DNA of 64,000 nucleotides from Metaphire vulgaris (taxonomy: Eukaryota > Annelida > Clitellata > Crassiclitellata > Megascolecidae), in assembly GCA_018105865.1 (NCBI GenBank), contig CM030861.1, positions 3,575,984 to 3,639,983 of the forward strand, in the 5' to 3' direction. Below the pieces are notes generated by a model. It was given only the letters and a program-made list of their open reading frames with translations. It did not search any database and had not been told where the DNA came from. Positions within the stretch are counted from its first letter, which is position 1; the number at the start of each line of letters is the position of its first letter. Shown piece by piece: positions 23,582 through 33,779 of the stretch. A program made the translations under genes and the position numbers.

Positions 23582-23909
23582 CAGGCCCATAGGAAGTGGG
23601 GTGCAGGTGCACCCCATGGAAAAAATTAGGGGGTGCACTGCACCCACTGGAAGATGAGGCTGCTTTTTATCAAGATGTTTGAAGACACCATAAAGGAAGG
23701 GTGATGACCGTTTTTGCTTGTCTGGATTTTTGAAAAAAGATAAAGGATAAAGGAAGGGTGATGACTTTCTTTTGCTTGTCAGGATATTTAAAGATAAAGG
23801 AAGGAGATGACCTCTTTTGCTTGTCAGGTTTCTTATGATAATTATGATTTTTTTAAGCTACACCCCTGAAAAATGCACCCCCTGCTAAAAATTTGTTTCG
23901 ATGTGCCTG
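23582..23909. mobile_element. hAT-type MITE with near-perfect 8-bp TSD
   Basis: Ends CAGGCCCATAGG and, inverted, CAGGCACATCGA. Flanks AATCTTGG (23574-23581) and AATCTGGG (23910-23917) differ at one base. Blocks of TGCACCCC lie inside each end. The middle is three tandem-like copies of a segment ending GATGACC...TTTGCTTGTC (23701-23722, 23758-23783, 23804-23828), the motif shared with other MITEs here. Non-coding. Confidence 0.8.
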
Positions 23910-23917
23910 AATCTGGG

Positions 23918-24129
23918 AGTCTTGGGTATAACTCTAGCTAAAGTATTCTGCACTCCCTGAAGTTTCTGCATATTAGATTTTGTTATGGCAAAAATCAGGA
24001 AATTGCAATAATCTAGGCAACTAGATACCAATGCATTGGCTAAATGAATAAGAATATGGTTTGGAAGCAGATGTTTATTATTAATTATTATTATTATTAT
24101 TATTACGAAGTTCTCAAAATCGAATATTA
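23918..24129. other. Unassigned, with short (TTA)n
   Basis: Weak L2-like 3' wording around 23925-24040 and a TTA run at about 24077-24102. No coding signal. Confidence 0.4.
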
Positions 24130-24650
24130 TTATTATGCGAAAGTTCCATGGAAGGCGACAGCGTTAAATCTCTGGAGTGTCACGAATATTCGTTGTAGGA
24201 GAAAGGATGTCTCTCTTTCATCTCCAGATTGTTGTGTTAGGATACTGCCGATTTCCTTTAAGAAGTGAAGACCTTCATTGTTTGGGCCCATTGTCTCTCA
24301 AGCCATAGAAACAAAGTGAAATGAGGAAGACAGTTGATGGTATTTGTCCCTTTTCCTCTCGGCTGCACGTTCGGCTGCAATACCTGCGGATGATGCTGTC
24401 AGATGACAGTAGGAAGCAGAGACTGTGTCTGTAACTGTAATGTCCCAAATGACGCATCTGCCTGTCCTCCATGGGATGAGAGTGCAGCCATCCAGTCGTT
24501 TTCCATCGGATCTCGATAGGCCAGATGGTTCCTTTAACGATGGAAAACCGGCCTTTATCAGTGAACAACATAACATATCGTTAAGGGCTGCATGTCGGGC
24601 GATTCGTCCAGGTGCTAGTCGACAGCAAAGACCATGGTGGCCACCTCGTT
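24130..24650 (-). pseudogene. Restriction-like endonuclease domain, C-terminal piece
   Basis: Minus strand: HHGLCCRLAPGRIARHAALND, KEPSGLSRSDGKRLDGCTLIPW, RCVIWDITVTDTVSAS, AGIAAERAAERKRDKYHQL, then SFHFVSMALRDNGP. The spacing LDG...WDITVTDT...E...K..KY resembles the PD-(D/E)XK nuclease of R2-type LINEs, which cuts the target. The half-site HHGLCC completes a CCHC with CPCG at about 26350. Frame changes exist between 24130 and 24300. The nuclease assignment is inference from motif spacing. Confidence 0.6.
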
Positions 24651-24654
24651 CAAC

Positions 24655-26340
24655 TAGAATGAATGAATGATAGCGTTCTTATATAGCGCCTCTTCAGTCT
24701 TAATATATAAAAAAACCACTCCGAAGCGCTCCCGCTGCGTTAAGTACTGTCGACATGGCAAAGCCAACGTCAGAAGTAGAGCCCTGCATGGGCCGGGGGG
24801 CCCGCGGGCCGCACGGCCCGGCCCGCGGGACGGGCTCAAAAGATTGTCAAATAAAACGGGCCGGGCCGGGCCTAATGAGTGACGGGCCGGGCCGGGCGGG
24901 CCATCGTATGATCTTCTGTTCAACTCATTAAGAAACCCTCGATCAATGGAACTTGCCAATTCTTTCCGATTTAACTTTACGGATGGCTCATTGTTGTCCT
25001 ATGAATCACATAGTTGACTCTTGTCCGATAACAAGACTCTAGGATGGCGGTATTCAGACATTACACTCAGCAAATGATGTCGCAGTCAAATGGCTGATTT
25101 CTTTCAGCACTTGAAGCATACGATAATAATAATAATTGTTGTCCTTTATTCGCTAGTCCCTAATCGCTACCCCTCCACTCATAGGAAGTACTAAGCAAGC
25201 AAGCCGATTGTTAGTCGGCTTACTCGGCTATATACAGTATTTAGTGTGACTTTAATAGCTCCGTCCGGTGATTCTGGTCTATCCTGTAAGGCGTCAGATT
25301 TGGATATGTGCTGGGGCAACCATTTCACAGCATCGCACTGCCATTGGACACTGATACCATTGAGAACATACTATTTTTGCATTCTAATTCTTAAACTGTA
25401 TCGATCGGCTGCTTTTTTGTTGGATTATGAGTTTTTGCAGTACACACTAAATTGTAGTAAAAAGACTGGTATTAAAACGTCGACTGATTTTCCAAAAGTT
25501 ATGGTTGCAAATTTTACTCGCAAATGAGCAGGTTGGGCGGGCCGGGCCGGGCCGGGCCGGGCCTGAAATTTGGCGGGCCGAAACAGGCCAGGCCCTAAAG
25601 GGAAAACAATGAAACGGGCCGGCCAAAAGAGTGACGGGCCGGGCCGCCATAAGTCAGCCCGTGCAGGGGTCTAGTCAGAAGCACTTTTAACAGCGTTGAC
25701 ACCTCTGCGGATCGGAAGATGATTTTTAATATCCACTCATGTGGTAAAAGGGAGTTCGCCGTCGTCACGAAATCCGGCGGTGAATTCCTTAAGAGAGCGA
25801 TCTTCCACAGGATGTTCCCAACAGAGACGCCGATGAATGACGGAAAAAGATGTTGATAGACCGCTAGATGGTAGACGGAATTCACCACGTGGAAAAGTCC
25901 GGCGTTGAATTCTCATAGACGGTCTTCCATAAGAATGATCCGCCACCGAGTAGGTTCCCGTCACTGAACTCGTCAGATCCAACAAAGATGGAAAATTCCG
26001 GCGAAGACGTGGAGAAAACAGTCGATCGAGTCAAACAATTGTCGAGTAGGGCGACATTCCAGACGCGCAAACACGCGCTGTCGATGTCAGCCATTGTGGC
26101 GGACAAGATGGCGGACTTGACTTGGCGATAACGACCCACCAAAAAACCTCCAGAACCGTCAGAAAAATACAGAGGACTGAGTACACTTCTCGAAAACCGA
26201 CGAGCAGGACTAAATCCTCTCATTTGGCACGAAAACCAAACGAAGAATGTCGAATCCTTGGGAAAATGGCGACATAATCCAAACGCGTAAACACACGCTG
26301 GTAAACCGAAATCTACCGGAAACGGTTTTTCGAAAGTTCG
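24655..26340 (-). repeat. Undescribed repeat family, copy 1 (minus), with TTCA tail
   Basis: Read on the minus strand, this ends in GGCGCTATATAAGAACGCTA and a (TTCA)n tail at 24655. Its body (25720-26340) shares blocks such as CACCGCCGGATTTC...GGCGAA...TTTTACCACATGAGTGGAT with the copies at 26600-27500 and 61190-62475. A hAT element (24777-25673) sits in it. No RT-like ORF is present. It interrupts the retrotransposon at the CCHC motif: host codons for CPCG-CL and VERGGHHGLCC lie on either side. Confidence 0.65.
24777..25673. mobile_element. GC-rich hAT-type element with perfect 8-bp TSD
   Basis: 897 bp; ends TAGAGCCCTGCATGGGCC and, inverted, TAGACCCCTGCACGGGCT. GTCAGAAG is duplicated at 24769-24776 and 25674-25681. 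Dense GGGCCGGGCC repeats fill 24790-24905 and 25528-25650, mirrored at the two ends, while the middle is AT-rich unique sequence with a short TAATAATAAT run. No transposase is visible. Confidence 0.92.
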
Positions 26341-26600
26341 AAAGTAGACACCCGCAAGGACAGCTATGTGGCATGCACAGTGTGGTCCCAAGTCGTAGAC
26401 CAGCCGCTACGCGCACAGATTCATTGTCAAGTCTTAGGCCACAGTTGCTGATAGGCAGAGCTAAAAGCCAGTCGCCTGAATGTGGTGATGCAACTGCATT
26501 CAATCTGGGTCTGTCAATATCACTTGTGACTTGACAACAAGCTGGAAAGTTCTTTTGCAATCAGTGGATTGTCCCACTGTGATTGATGATGTTAGGTGGC
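26340..26600 (-). pseudogene. Middle piece of YLDD retrotransposon
   Basis: Minus strand: WDNPLIAKELSSLLSSHK, then, in a shifted frame, DIDRPRLNAVASPHSGDWLL, ALPISNCGLRLDNESVRVAAG and LRLGTTLCMPHSCPCG. The final C-x-C is the first half of a CCHC zinc motif completed at 24640. This links the RT region at 27.6-29.0 kb to the endonuclease at 24.1-24.65 kb. Confidence 0.65.
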
Positions 26601-27500
26601 ACAGCTATGGCTGCCCACGTGTGTTGTACGCGCTTGTGAATCGTTGCCATTTTTCGGCATTCACCGATGTTTTGCGCATGAATTCATGGTCGGGTGCAGG
26701 GATTAGAGATTCGTCCGTCGGTTTCCGAAGAGTTTCCAACAGTCCTCATATTTTCCTGTAGTTTTGAACGTTCCAGTCGGTCGTCGCCGTTTATCGGGTC
26801 ATTCGCCAATGGCAAAATCTCTTAAACTCTAATTAACCAGCAAAAAAACCAAACAAACAAGTCTGAATGCAGATATGTAGCACCATGTTGCTACTTGGCG
26901 TGGATGCGATTGACTGCCATTCTGGACGTTGCTTCCATCTTCATGAGAACTGCATTCTGCTCGCCGGATTTCTGAGGAGTATCTTGCCGTCCTGTACTTT
27001 TTCACGTTGTTCTGGAGTTTCTAGTCGATTGTTCGCCCGTTGAGAATCTGCCAATGTCAGCCGTTTTAATCGGTTGCTGCGTGAAATTCAATGGAAAAGC
27101 AATTGACAGCCACTCTGGATATCGTTGGAATCTCCACCTTCGTCGGTCTTGTCGATCTCAAGAATGAACTATTTTCTCGTGGAAGATCGCTTTTTCGGAT
27201 TTCACCGGCAGATGCTACCGTACGAAGAATTCCTACTTTCAATTTGCGGATTCTCAACACCTACTTCTGTTTACTCGTTCACGTGTCAATGTTGCTGAAC
27301 TATTTCTAGGAAGGACTGCTTCTCAAGGACTTGATACCGGATTTCTTTACGGCGGCAAAGTTCTTTTTACCATCCAAGTGGATCTTTTAACATTGCTACC
27401 TTCTTACCTTCATTGACATGTCAGCGTTGTCCAAGTGCTTTTGACTTTGGTATTTTTAACTATGCTACAGCGCTATATAAATTGTGCAATTAACATAGCA
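26600..27500 (+). repeat. Undescribed repeat family, copy 2 (plus)
   Basis: Shares long imperfect similarity with 61190-62475: blocks around GTTCGCC...AATGTC(A/T)GCC, GGAATCTCCA(C/T)CTTCGT, ACCGGATTTCTTTA, and a common 3' end CTATGCTA...CTATATAAATTGT. Internally it looks like two or three diverged copies of a ~270-330-bp unit. It separates RT coding sequence (27.6 kb) from its continuation (26.6 kb) in the minus-strand retrotransposon. No ORF of note. Confidence 0.6.
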
Positions 27501-27639
27501 TAACATATTGCTTATCTATTTCTGGCGTTTGCAGGCTGGCGTTTGCAGGGTTGCCAATGATACGTTGTCACCATTCGGACAGTGACGTTGCGGCAATGAC
27601 AGGAGTCCGTTCAGACTCCGAGTCCTCCATGCAGTAGTG

Positions 27640-29755
27640 GTGTGTTTGGGGGAGGATGATCTTTGGACTGTAGTGAGTTCCTGTCGGGCTGACGAAAAAA
27701 AAAAAAAAAAAAAAAAAAAAAAGGTCGCCGGCACGTTCACTTCTATGGATGGTTAGGGTTAAGCCAGAAAGGCAGGAAGTCCCAGTGGTGACACACGTCA
27801 GACTCCGAGTCCTCCATGTCTGATTGGAAGAGAAACTTGAACACACTGTGAATCTGAAAGTGAAATATTCAACACGGATGACAGACATTCATGAAGCATG
27901 TTGTCAATCTTTTCAAGCAACAGATGTTGCATACATGGAGATGCTCTTAGAGTGAAGAGCATTCGTTGAAATCCCAGTGAACTACAGAGGATAAGCGCTT
28001 CTTGACTGTCCAATAGCGACATACGTGAGAATCCCACTGAAAGTTTTGTGCTGTTTGCTTCCAAAGCATTTGTACGGGCTGAACCTATAGACAATGGTGC
28101 TCCTAACAGGTAAGCATCATACAGATTAGTGAGAGTGAAGAGGTTCAGCGGATGCAGTAACGTAGATATCGACTTCATGATTTCACATTTGCCTGTGTTG
28201 AGGCTAAGGCCAATGGTGTTTGCCTCTTCAATTAGTCTCTCTATATCTTTGGCTACCACAGCGCTTGCTCCTCCAAGGCTAGTGTCATCAAGGTATCCAA
28301 TTACTAGTGGTGATTTTAGATTCACTAGAAGTTCCTGTAGTGGCAGGCAGAATAATAGAAGGCCCAGTGGGTCACCTTGCTGTGCACCTCTTTGGGAAGT
28401 GATTGAGAATTCCCCAAATTTAAGAATCGAAGCCTTGCTGTAAGCCAGATGATAACATGGATAAATGTTTGGTATATGTGAAGCTACGGCTGAGAGCATG
28501 GCTGGACGGTTTAAACTATTGAAAGCATTGCTGAAATCCAGCTTGACCAGCACTTCGTCGTCATGCATCTGCTCGATGAAACGCCTAGCTGAATGGACTG
28601 CAGCTTCACATCCTCCTAGAATACCAACGCCGAGTTGCTTTGGCGTGAAGAAGTTGAGGAGTTGGCTAATGGCATAAGTGTTGGCACATTTAGAAGAAAG
28701 CCGTCGCCAGTAATACCCGATGGCTATTGGCCGAAGACCTCCTGTCTTTGTCTGGAGTGCCATGAGCTTTCCTCCAAATAGCACTGGAGACACCGGTTGT
28801 GGGTAGGTGCCTTTCAAAAGGAGGTTGATGAAAGAAGTCAAGGATGAAAGCAACATATTGCCAGTTTCTTTGAATTTTATAAGCGACAGAATGTGCTGTG
28901 GATGAATACCATCTGGCCCTCCGGCTGATCCTGGCAGAAAAGAGCGGATGGCCTTCAGCACATCATTCAGTGATGCCTGGAAGACAGTTGGAGGCAGCAG
29001 CTGTGAAGGCATTGATTCATTAGCCTGTGGCTCTGGGTGTTTTTTTTATCAGCTCTCTCAGTCTATCTCTGTCTGGCAAAACTGGTTCATCTTCTGAACA
29101 AAGAATTCTCACTGCAGCATGAATATTGCCCTCTTCCAGCTTTGCAGACACGGCAGCTGCAGTTTTTTCATCCCTTGAAAAGTTTCTTTGAGATGTTTCA
29201 AAGTTACCTGAAGTTTTTACCGCGGTGAGCATGACATCATTGGAAAACGAAGTTTCTGAGAGCACGGTAACATTTTTCTTAATGCGAGTTGACAGATGCT
29301 ACCTTTTACCTCCTCTCCTTGGTATGGGGAGGATGTATTAACCAAAATGTAAAAAGTTTCGACCACAGATCACAGTTGTCTGGGTGGGTCACGATGTCCT
29401 CTAGCAGCTTGCTTAGAGCCTCACTCACACAAGGACTTGCGCTTGTTGGTATGTGCCTTAAGAGCCGAACTGGAACGCATGGATGTGACAGCAGGGTGCT
29501 GTCAGTCTAGCTTTCGGCGTTGTCTACTTTCTGATCAGCGATCTTATCTGAATACGTTGGTCAATGGAGGATTGTAAGATGGACACTGACTGGCTCTCTG
29601 TGTGACCTTGGGCATGGGCTGTTGCGCGGACCATGCCTATGAATTAGACCGTCACGGTTGTGTAGTTGCCCGACTTGGTGACAAACACTGCAAATGCCCT
29701 TCGCTTTTAGTAAGGACTGCGAAGTTGGCCACGGTTGGTCCGAAGTCGAAGACAT
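27640..29755 (-). pseudogene. YLDD reverse transcriptase with N-terminal zinc motif
   Basis: Begins at ATG 29755 with MSSTSDQPWPTSQS and CSVCHQVGQLHNRDGLIHRHGPR (C-x2-C then His residues; likely nucleic-acid binding). After decayed sequence, AAAVSAKLEEGNIHAAVRIL runs to 29020, with a frame change in an A8 run at 29041-29048. The main 404-codon frame 27798-29012 has SAGGPDGIHPQH, LRPIAIGYYWRRLSSK, LVKLDFSNAFNSLNR (motif A), RGAQQGDPLGLLLF (motif B), VIGYLDDTSLGG (catalytic YLDD) and SLPIRHGGLGV at the end. YLDD instead of FADD or YADD separates it from all other RTs here. Confidence 0.8.
27695..27722. repeat. A28 homopolymer between 21-bp direct repeats
   Basis: 28 consecutive A. The segment around it (27633-27798) is bounded by two copies of TCAGACTCCGAGTCCTCCAT, at 27612-27632 and 27799-27819; the right one encodes the HGGLGV motif of the RT in reverse. 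The arrangement could be a local duplication or a short polyadenylated insertion. Confidence 0.7.
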
Positions 29756-30017
29756 TTAGCGACAGGAGACGTCTAACGGGAAATGATGACGTCAACAGAA
29801 TGTTTACGAATTGCGGCCATTTTTTAACAGTGAAGTTAGGCAAAGATTTCACGCTGAACTTACAAAATCCCGACAGAAAATGACAACAGTGTACTGGTAG
29901 GCAGGTCGACAAAATGAAAATCTTCAATAGTATACGTATACTGAATGAAAATATACGTCACGATTCGAAATAAATAAAATTCCACGACTCAACGGAATAT
30001 CAACTGCCACGCTGCAG
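29756..30017. other. Upstream of the YLDD element; nothing recognised
   Basis: Contains the palindrome AGTATACGTATACT at about 29928-29941. No ORF or repeat signal. Confidence 0.4.
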
Positions 30018-30028
30018 CGCCACCTACC

Positions 30029-30076
<48 letters not shown>

Positions 30077-30147
30077 TTGACGATCTATATAGCGCTATAC
30101 CCAAGGCAGAGCCTGTCAAGAGCACTTCACACCTTACACTCATATAA

Positions 30148-31507
30148 GGTGTTCTTGTCACTTTATATAAAGGGAAGGGCTCAAAACTGGAATGTGGAAA
30201 TTATCGTCCGATTACTCTCCTGTCAGTACCGGGGAAGGTATTTTCCCACATCCTACTCAGCCGGATACAGCCATTACTCCTTAAGACACGTAGACCACAA
30301 CAATCTGGATTCACTCCCGGCAGATCCACTATAGATGCCATCCTAGCGTTAAGACTCCTTTTCGAGTTACATCGGGAGTTTGACCGCCCTCTGAATATAG
30401 CCTACCTGGACATTAAGGCTGCATTTGATTCGGTGGATCGGACCGCTTTATGGAAAGCATTGCGCGCCAAAGGAATTCCAGATATTTTGCTCCGTCTGAT
30501 AGAAGATTTGCATCAGAATACGGGAGCTAGCATCCGGGTCGGTCAAAATCTCTGTCGATTCTCAACTACATCTGGTGTGAGACAGGGTTGTATACTCGCA
30601 CCAATCCTCTTCTGCATTGCCATCGACTGGATCTTAGATTACATGTCTGTGAACCATGGCATTAGCGTTGGGTCACACCGCTTCACAGACCTGGTCTACG
30701 CAGACGATACAACTCTGTTTCTACCTTCTGCTACCAATGCCTCTGAATACCTCCCTAGTTTCAGCCATGCTTCTGCTCCACTTGGTATGAAGGTTTCCTG
30801 GACTAAAACCAAGTTACAGAACCTAGGATGTGGATCACAGCCCTCCTCTATCGTGATTGATGGGGAGTGTGTTGAGTCAGTAGACAGTTTCACATACCTT
30901 GGTAGCGTGCAGTCCTCCAATGGACATTGTCATCAAGATCTGACCAGACGCATCACCCTAGCCTCTACTGCCATGTTCTCCCTGCATAATATCTGGCAGG
31001 ACAGACGTCTCTCTCTGGTCATCAAGCTTCGTCTGTACCAGACACTTGTTCTGTCTGTCCTACTCTATGCGGCCGAGACCTGGATCTTACTCGCCTCAGA
31101 TCTAAGTAAGCTGGAAGCCTTCCATATGAGGTGCCAACGTCAGATCCTTGGAGTACACTGGTATGACTTCATTACCAACGTGGAGATATCCTCACGGACT
31201 GGATTACCGTCACTTAATGAATTGATAAGTAGGCGCCGCCTTGCAATTTTTGGACATGCAGCCCGCCTCGAAGAGACAGTTCCTGTTCATCAAGCCCTCC
31301 GCTGCCACGTTGACCTATCCATCGGTCGTCCACCTGACCGATCATGGAAGCGCTGTCCTGGTCGTCCCAGGAAAAGATGGATCGACCACATCCGTTCCCA
31401 GACCAGCGAGATTCCATCTACTCTCTGGAGTCATGCCATCCGGCGGGGTCATGGTCAAGGGGTGACGCAACGGCCCCGCCGGCTACGCGCTTCTGATGAT
31501 GATGATG
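30148..31507 (+). mobile_element. 5'-truncated RTE copy with 10-bp TSD
   Basis: Same family as 4752-8294; alignment by eye starts at GGTGTTCTTGTCAC in both. ACTCATATAA is found at 30138-30147 and 31508-31517. The tail is (GAT)n. Most differences from the other copy are single bases plus a 3-bp in-frame deletion in LSARFSTT. Confidence 0.93.
30149..31500 (+). CDS. RTE reverse transcriptase (N-terminally truncated), open frame
   Basis: Open through the RT palm and thumb with no internal stop: GNYRPITLLSVPGKVF, QQSGFTPGRSTIDAIL, AYLDIKAAFDSVDR, GVRQGCILAPILF, LVYADDTTLFLP, SFTYLGSVQSSNGH, LLYAAETW and CPGRPRKRW. No endonuclease domain or start codon context exists in this copy, so it cannot transpose by itself. 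Preservation of the frame fits a recent insertion. The last residues run into the GAT tail (poly-D). Confidence 0.85.
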
Positions 31508-31800
31508 ACTCATATAATAGTCTAAATAGATATGTCTAAAGGTTCTTTGCAAACTTGGCACTAGTGTTCGTGCTAGTAACATAGTCAGGGAGAACATTCC
31601 AGAGGATTGGATTCCCCAGCGTAACTGATCTTTCACCGAGTTTAGCCGTCCTTGACTGAGGCGGGATGACCAAAAGAACACGATGGCTGGATCAAAGCTC
31701 CCGACTGCCTGCAGGCGTGAGGTAGCGTAGTATGAGCGACACCAGATAGTCCGGGCAAGTAGAATCATTTAGTGCTCTGTACGTAATCCAGCACCACTTG

Positions 31801-32592
31801 ACACCAACAATTTCATTTGTTACAAATGATAAAAAATACAAAATTTCATGGAGTACTATTTATTACAACGGAAAAAGTCCTGACAAGAAAGAAAAAAGAT
31901 CATCACCACCACATTATGACACTTGATGAACAAAAGAAAGGGGAAAAGTTCTCATTGCTGCAAAAATAATCTTTATAATATTAAAATCCTTCCTCTGTAT
32001 GTCTGTTACCTTCAAGCGTTCTGATTGGTTGGCTGTGTGAGCGTTCTGATTGGTTACCTTCAATCGTTCGAGCGTTCTGATTGGTTGGCTGGGTGAGCGT
32101 TCTGATTGGTTGTTCTGGAACATTCGTTGCCTCGAGTGAGCGAGCCTGCACTGCGAGCGAAGCAAGCATTACGCGATGTGGATAGATATTAGTATTATCC
32201 TGCACTGCAAGCGAAGCGAGCGAAGCGAGCATCTTTCTATAAAGGTTTAAAACAGAAAAACAGAAAATTTGTACTTTACAAAATAACTCCTTAGCACAGT
32301 CTCCCTGAAATGAATGACTAGGCTAGTTTGTGTTATCAGTTTATTCGGGGACTTTTCCGGGAAAAGTGTAGGGCTCAGCGGTCCTAGAATTTCAGAAATT
32401 TCCCATTTATGATACTACTTAACCTCTCATACTGTACATGCGGACATTAAAGCTTAGTGTGGCCATATATGCAAAAATTGCAGAGAAACTGCAGCGTTTC
32501 CGGTTGCAGTTCCCACATATGCGGCGCAATAAAAAATGTGCTAAATATGCGATCACAATTTCGCACTAAAATGGTATGCCTATAGTCCAGGG
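31801..32592. other. Unassigned repeats and promoter-like cluster
   Basis: Holds one copy of the TGACAAG...GATCATCAC MITE motif (31879-31907), the CCAAT-box cluster described separately, and GAGCGAAGCGAGC repeats at 32138-32231. 32340-32420 resembles 62790-62870 weakly. No coding. Confidence 0.45.
32016..32112 (-). promoter_or_regulatory. Four regularly spaced CCAATCAG boxes
   Basis: GCGTTCTGATTGGTT occurs at 32016-32030, 32041-32055, 32072-32086 and 32098-32112, spaced 25, 31 and 26 bp apart. On the minus strand each is AACCAATCAGAACGC, matching the NF-Y CCAAT consensus. A TCTATAAAGG TATA-like site lies at about 32235-32245 on the plus strand. It may be a promoter of a mobile element or simply a tandem repeat; no adjacent ORF is recognised. 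Confidence 0.4.
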
Positions 32593-33771
32593 CAGGGTTT
32601 CCCAAACATTTTAGAACTGCGGTCAACTTCAGCGGTCCTGTAACGTGCCACGACCCTAATAATATGTATTAAGCCATCTGGCGAACGTTAGTTGAAAAGA
32701 ATCTTCTGGGTTTTGAATAAATTGCAAAACAAAAGCTCTGATTCAATTTCAATGAAAATATGGCAAAAGTATTAGGCAGAATTATTCAAAGTTTTGCCAT
32801 ATAGGCCTAAGACAAAATAAGAGAAATAGATATCAAAAGTTCTTAAAAATTATCTTGTTAGAAATTTTGCCACACACATGCCTTTGTTACGCATCTTAAA
32901 AATCCTATGAGTATGGCAAAATCGCTTAACCTTCAAGTCTCTTTCAGCAAATGCAAGGGATTCTCCATTTTTAGTGGAGTTTCACTGTTTCAGTGCAAAA
33001 TGGTCGCAATAGGCTTTCCTTGCGTTATTGCGAATGCGAAATAAGGTTGATTTTAAAAGTTACAGGCCTATTGGTCGGGTCTCCCACAACTTTTTGGAAC
33101 TGTGCGGCACACTTCAGCGGCTTTGTAACATGCAGCGACCCTGCAAACGTATTGTTAAATAAAATTGAAAACACCAATCATTTCAATATAAGCCATCCAT
33201 GGAGGATTGCATGCATCAGTGGCGGTTCCAAGAACTCGTGGTGGGGGTTGCAATAAATTTATAAGAAGATCCCGCAAATTGTCAAAGAAATTATACTTAA
33301 ACAACATAGAAGAAATTTTTGGATTTGATTTATATGATATAATGTTCAGAATTGACAATGTATACATGCCAATTTAGTCTGGTTGTACAAAGTCATAGTG
33401 CAAAATCGAGTTTTACTGTATATTGGTGGAGGTATTGGTGGAAGCGAATTTGTCGTTGACATTGTCTATAGATATGTCCATATCTTTGTGAATATACATC
33501 AAGGCTACCAGTAATCCGTTTAGACGATTATCTACCGTTGAATACAGTTTGGTGGGCCAGTGAGGGGGTACATCCCCAAACGTGGAACCGCCTCTGGCAG
33601 GCATATAATTTGTTAAAAACCTAAGTCTACTTGCAACTTTCAAGGCTTGTGACATTGTGGTATTGGTTAAACAATGACACTTTTGAATCTAATTTTGCAC
33701 TACCCCGCAACCCACTAGACTGAGCCCTGAGACCCACTTTTGAGTTGCGACCCACAGTTTGGGAAACACTG
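32593..33771. mobile_element. hAT (Charlie-like) element remnant
   Basis: Ends CAGGGTTTCCCAAAC and, inverted, CAGTGTTTCCCAAACTGTGG, a form common in hAT-Charlie elements. Flanks GTCCAGGG (32585-32592) and GTCAAGGA (33772-33779) agree at 6 of 8. A copy of the subterminal block (TTCAGCGG...TGTAACATGC) recurs at about 33080-33140. A second hAT MITE sits inside. No transposase ORF. Confidence 0.75.
33217..33596. mobile_element. Nested hAT-type MITE
   Basis: 380 bp; ends CAGTGGCGGTTCCA and, inverted, CAGAGGCGGTTCCA. Flanks GCATGCAT (33209-33216) and GCAGGCAT (33597-33604) differ at one base. It lies inside the hAT element at 32593-33771. Its ends resemble those of the MITE at 19775 (CAGAGGCGG), suggesting related transposases. 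Confidence 0.85.
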
Positions 33772-33779
33772 GTCAAGGA

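Larger units (their letters stand above)
24130..29755 (-). mobile_element. Non-LTR retrotransposon with YLDD RT and likely restriction-like endonuclease, in pieces
   Basis: Minus-strand protein parts line up in order across 5.6 kb: N-terminal zinc-finger-like segment (29561-29755), helical linker (29020-29520), RT (27640-29012), a segment ending in CPCG (26340-26600), then HHGLCC and an endonuclease-like domain (24130-24650). The gaps are insertions: one copy of a shared repeat at about 26600-27500 and another at 24655-26340, the latter carrying a hAT element. The order zinc finger, RT, CCHC, nuclease is that of R2/NeSL-type elements with a restriction-like endonuclease. The clade is not named because the RT is divergent. 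Confidence 0.7.
30018..31800 (-). mobile_element. L2-like LINE 3' end (minus) with (TTA)n tail, split by RTE
   Basis: TTA repeats at about 30029-30073, then the L2-like 3' UTR in reverse (ATATAGCGCTATAC, AGAGCACTTCACAC at 30088-30132). The RTE at 30148-31507 follows, after which the L2 resumes at 31518 with C-terminal coding (GNPILWNV-like wording around 31590-31620). The RTE insertion site carries a 10-bp duplication, so the layers are unambiguous. Confidence 0.82.
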
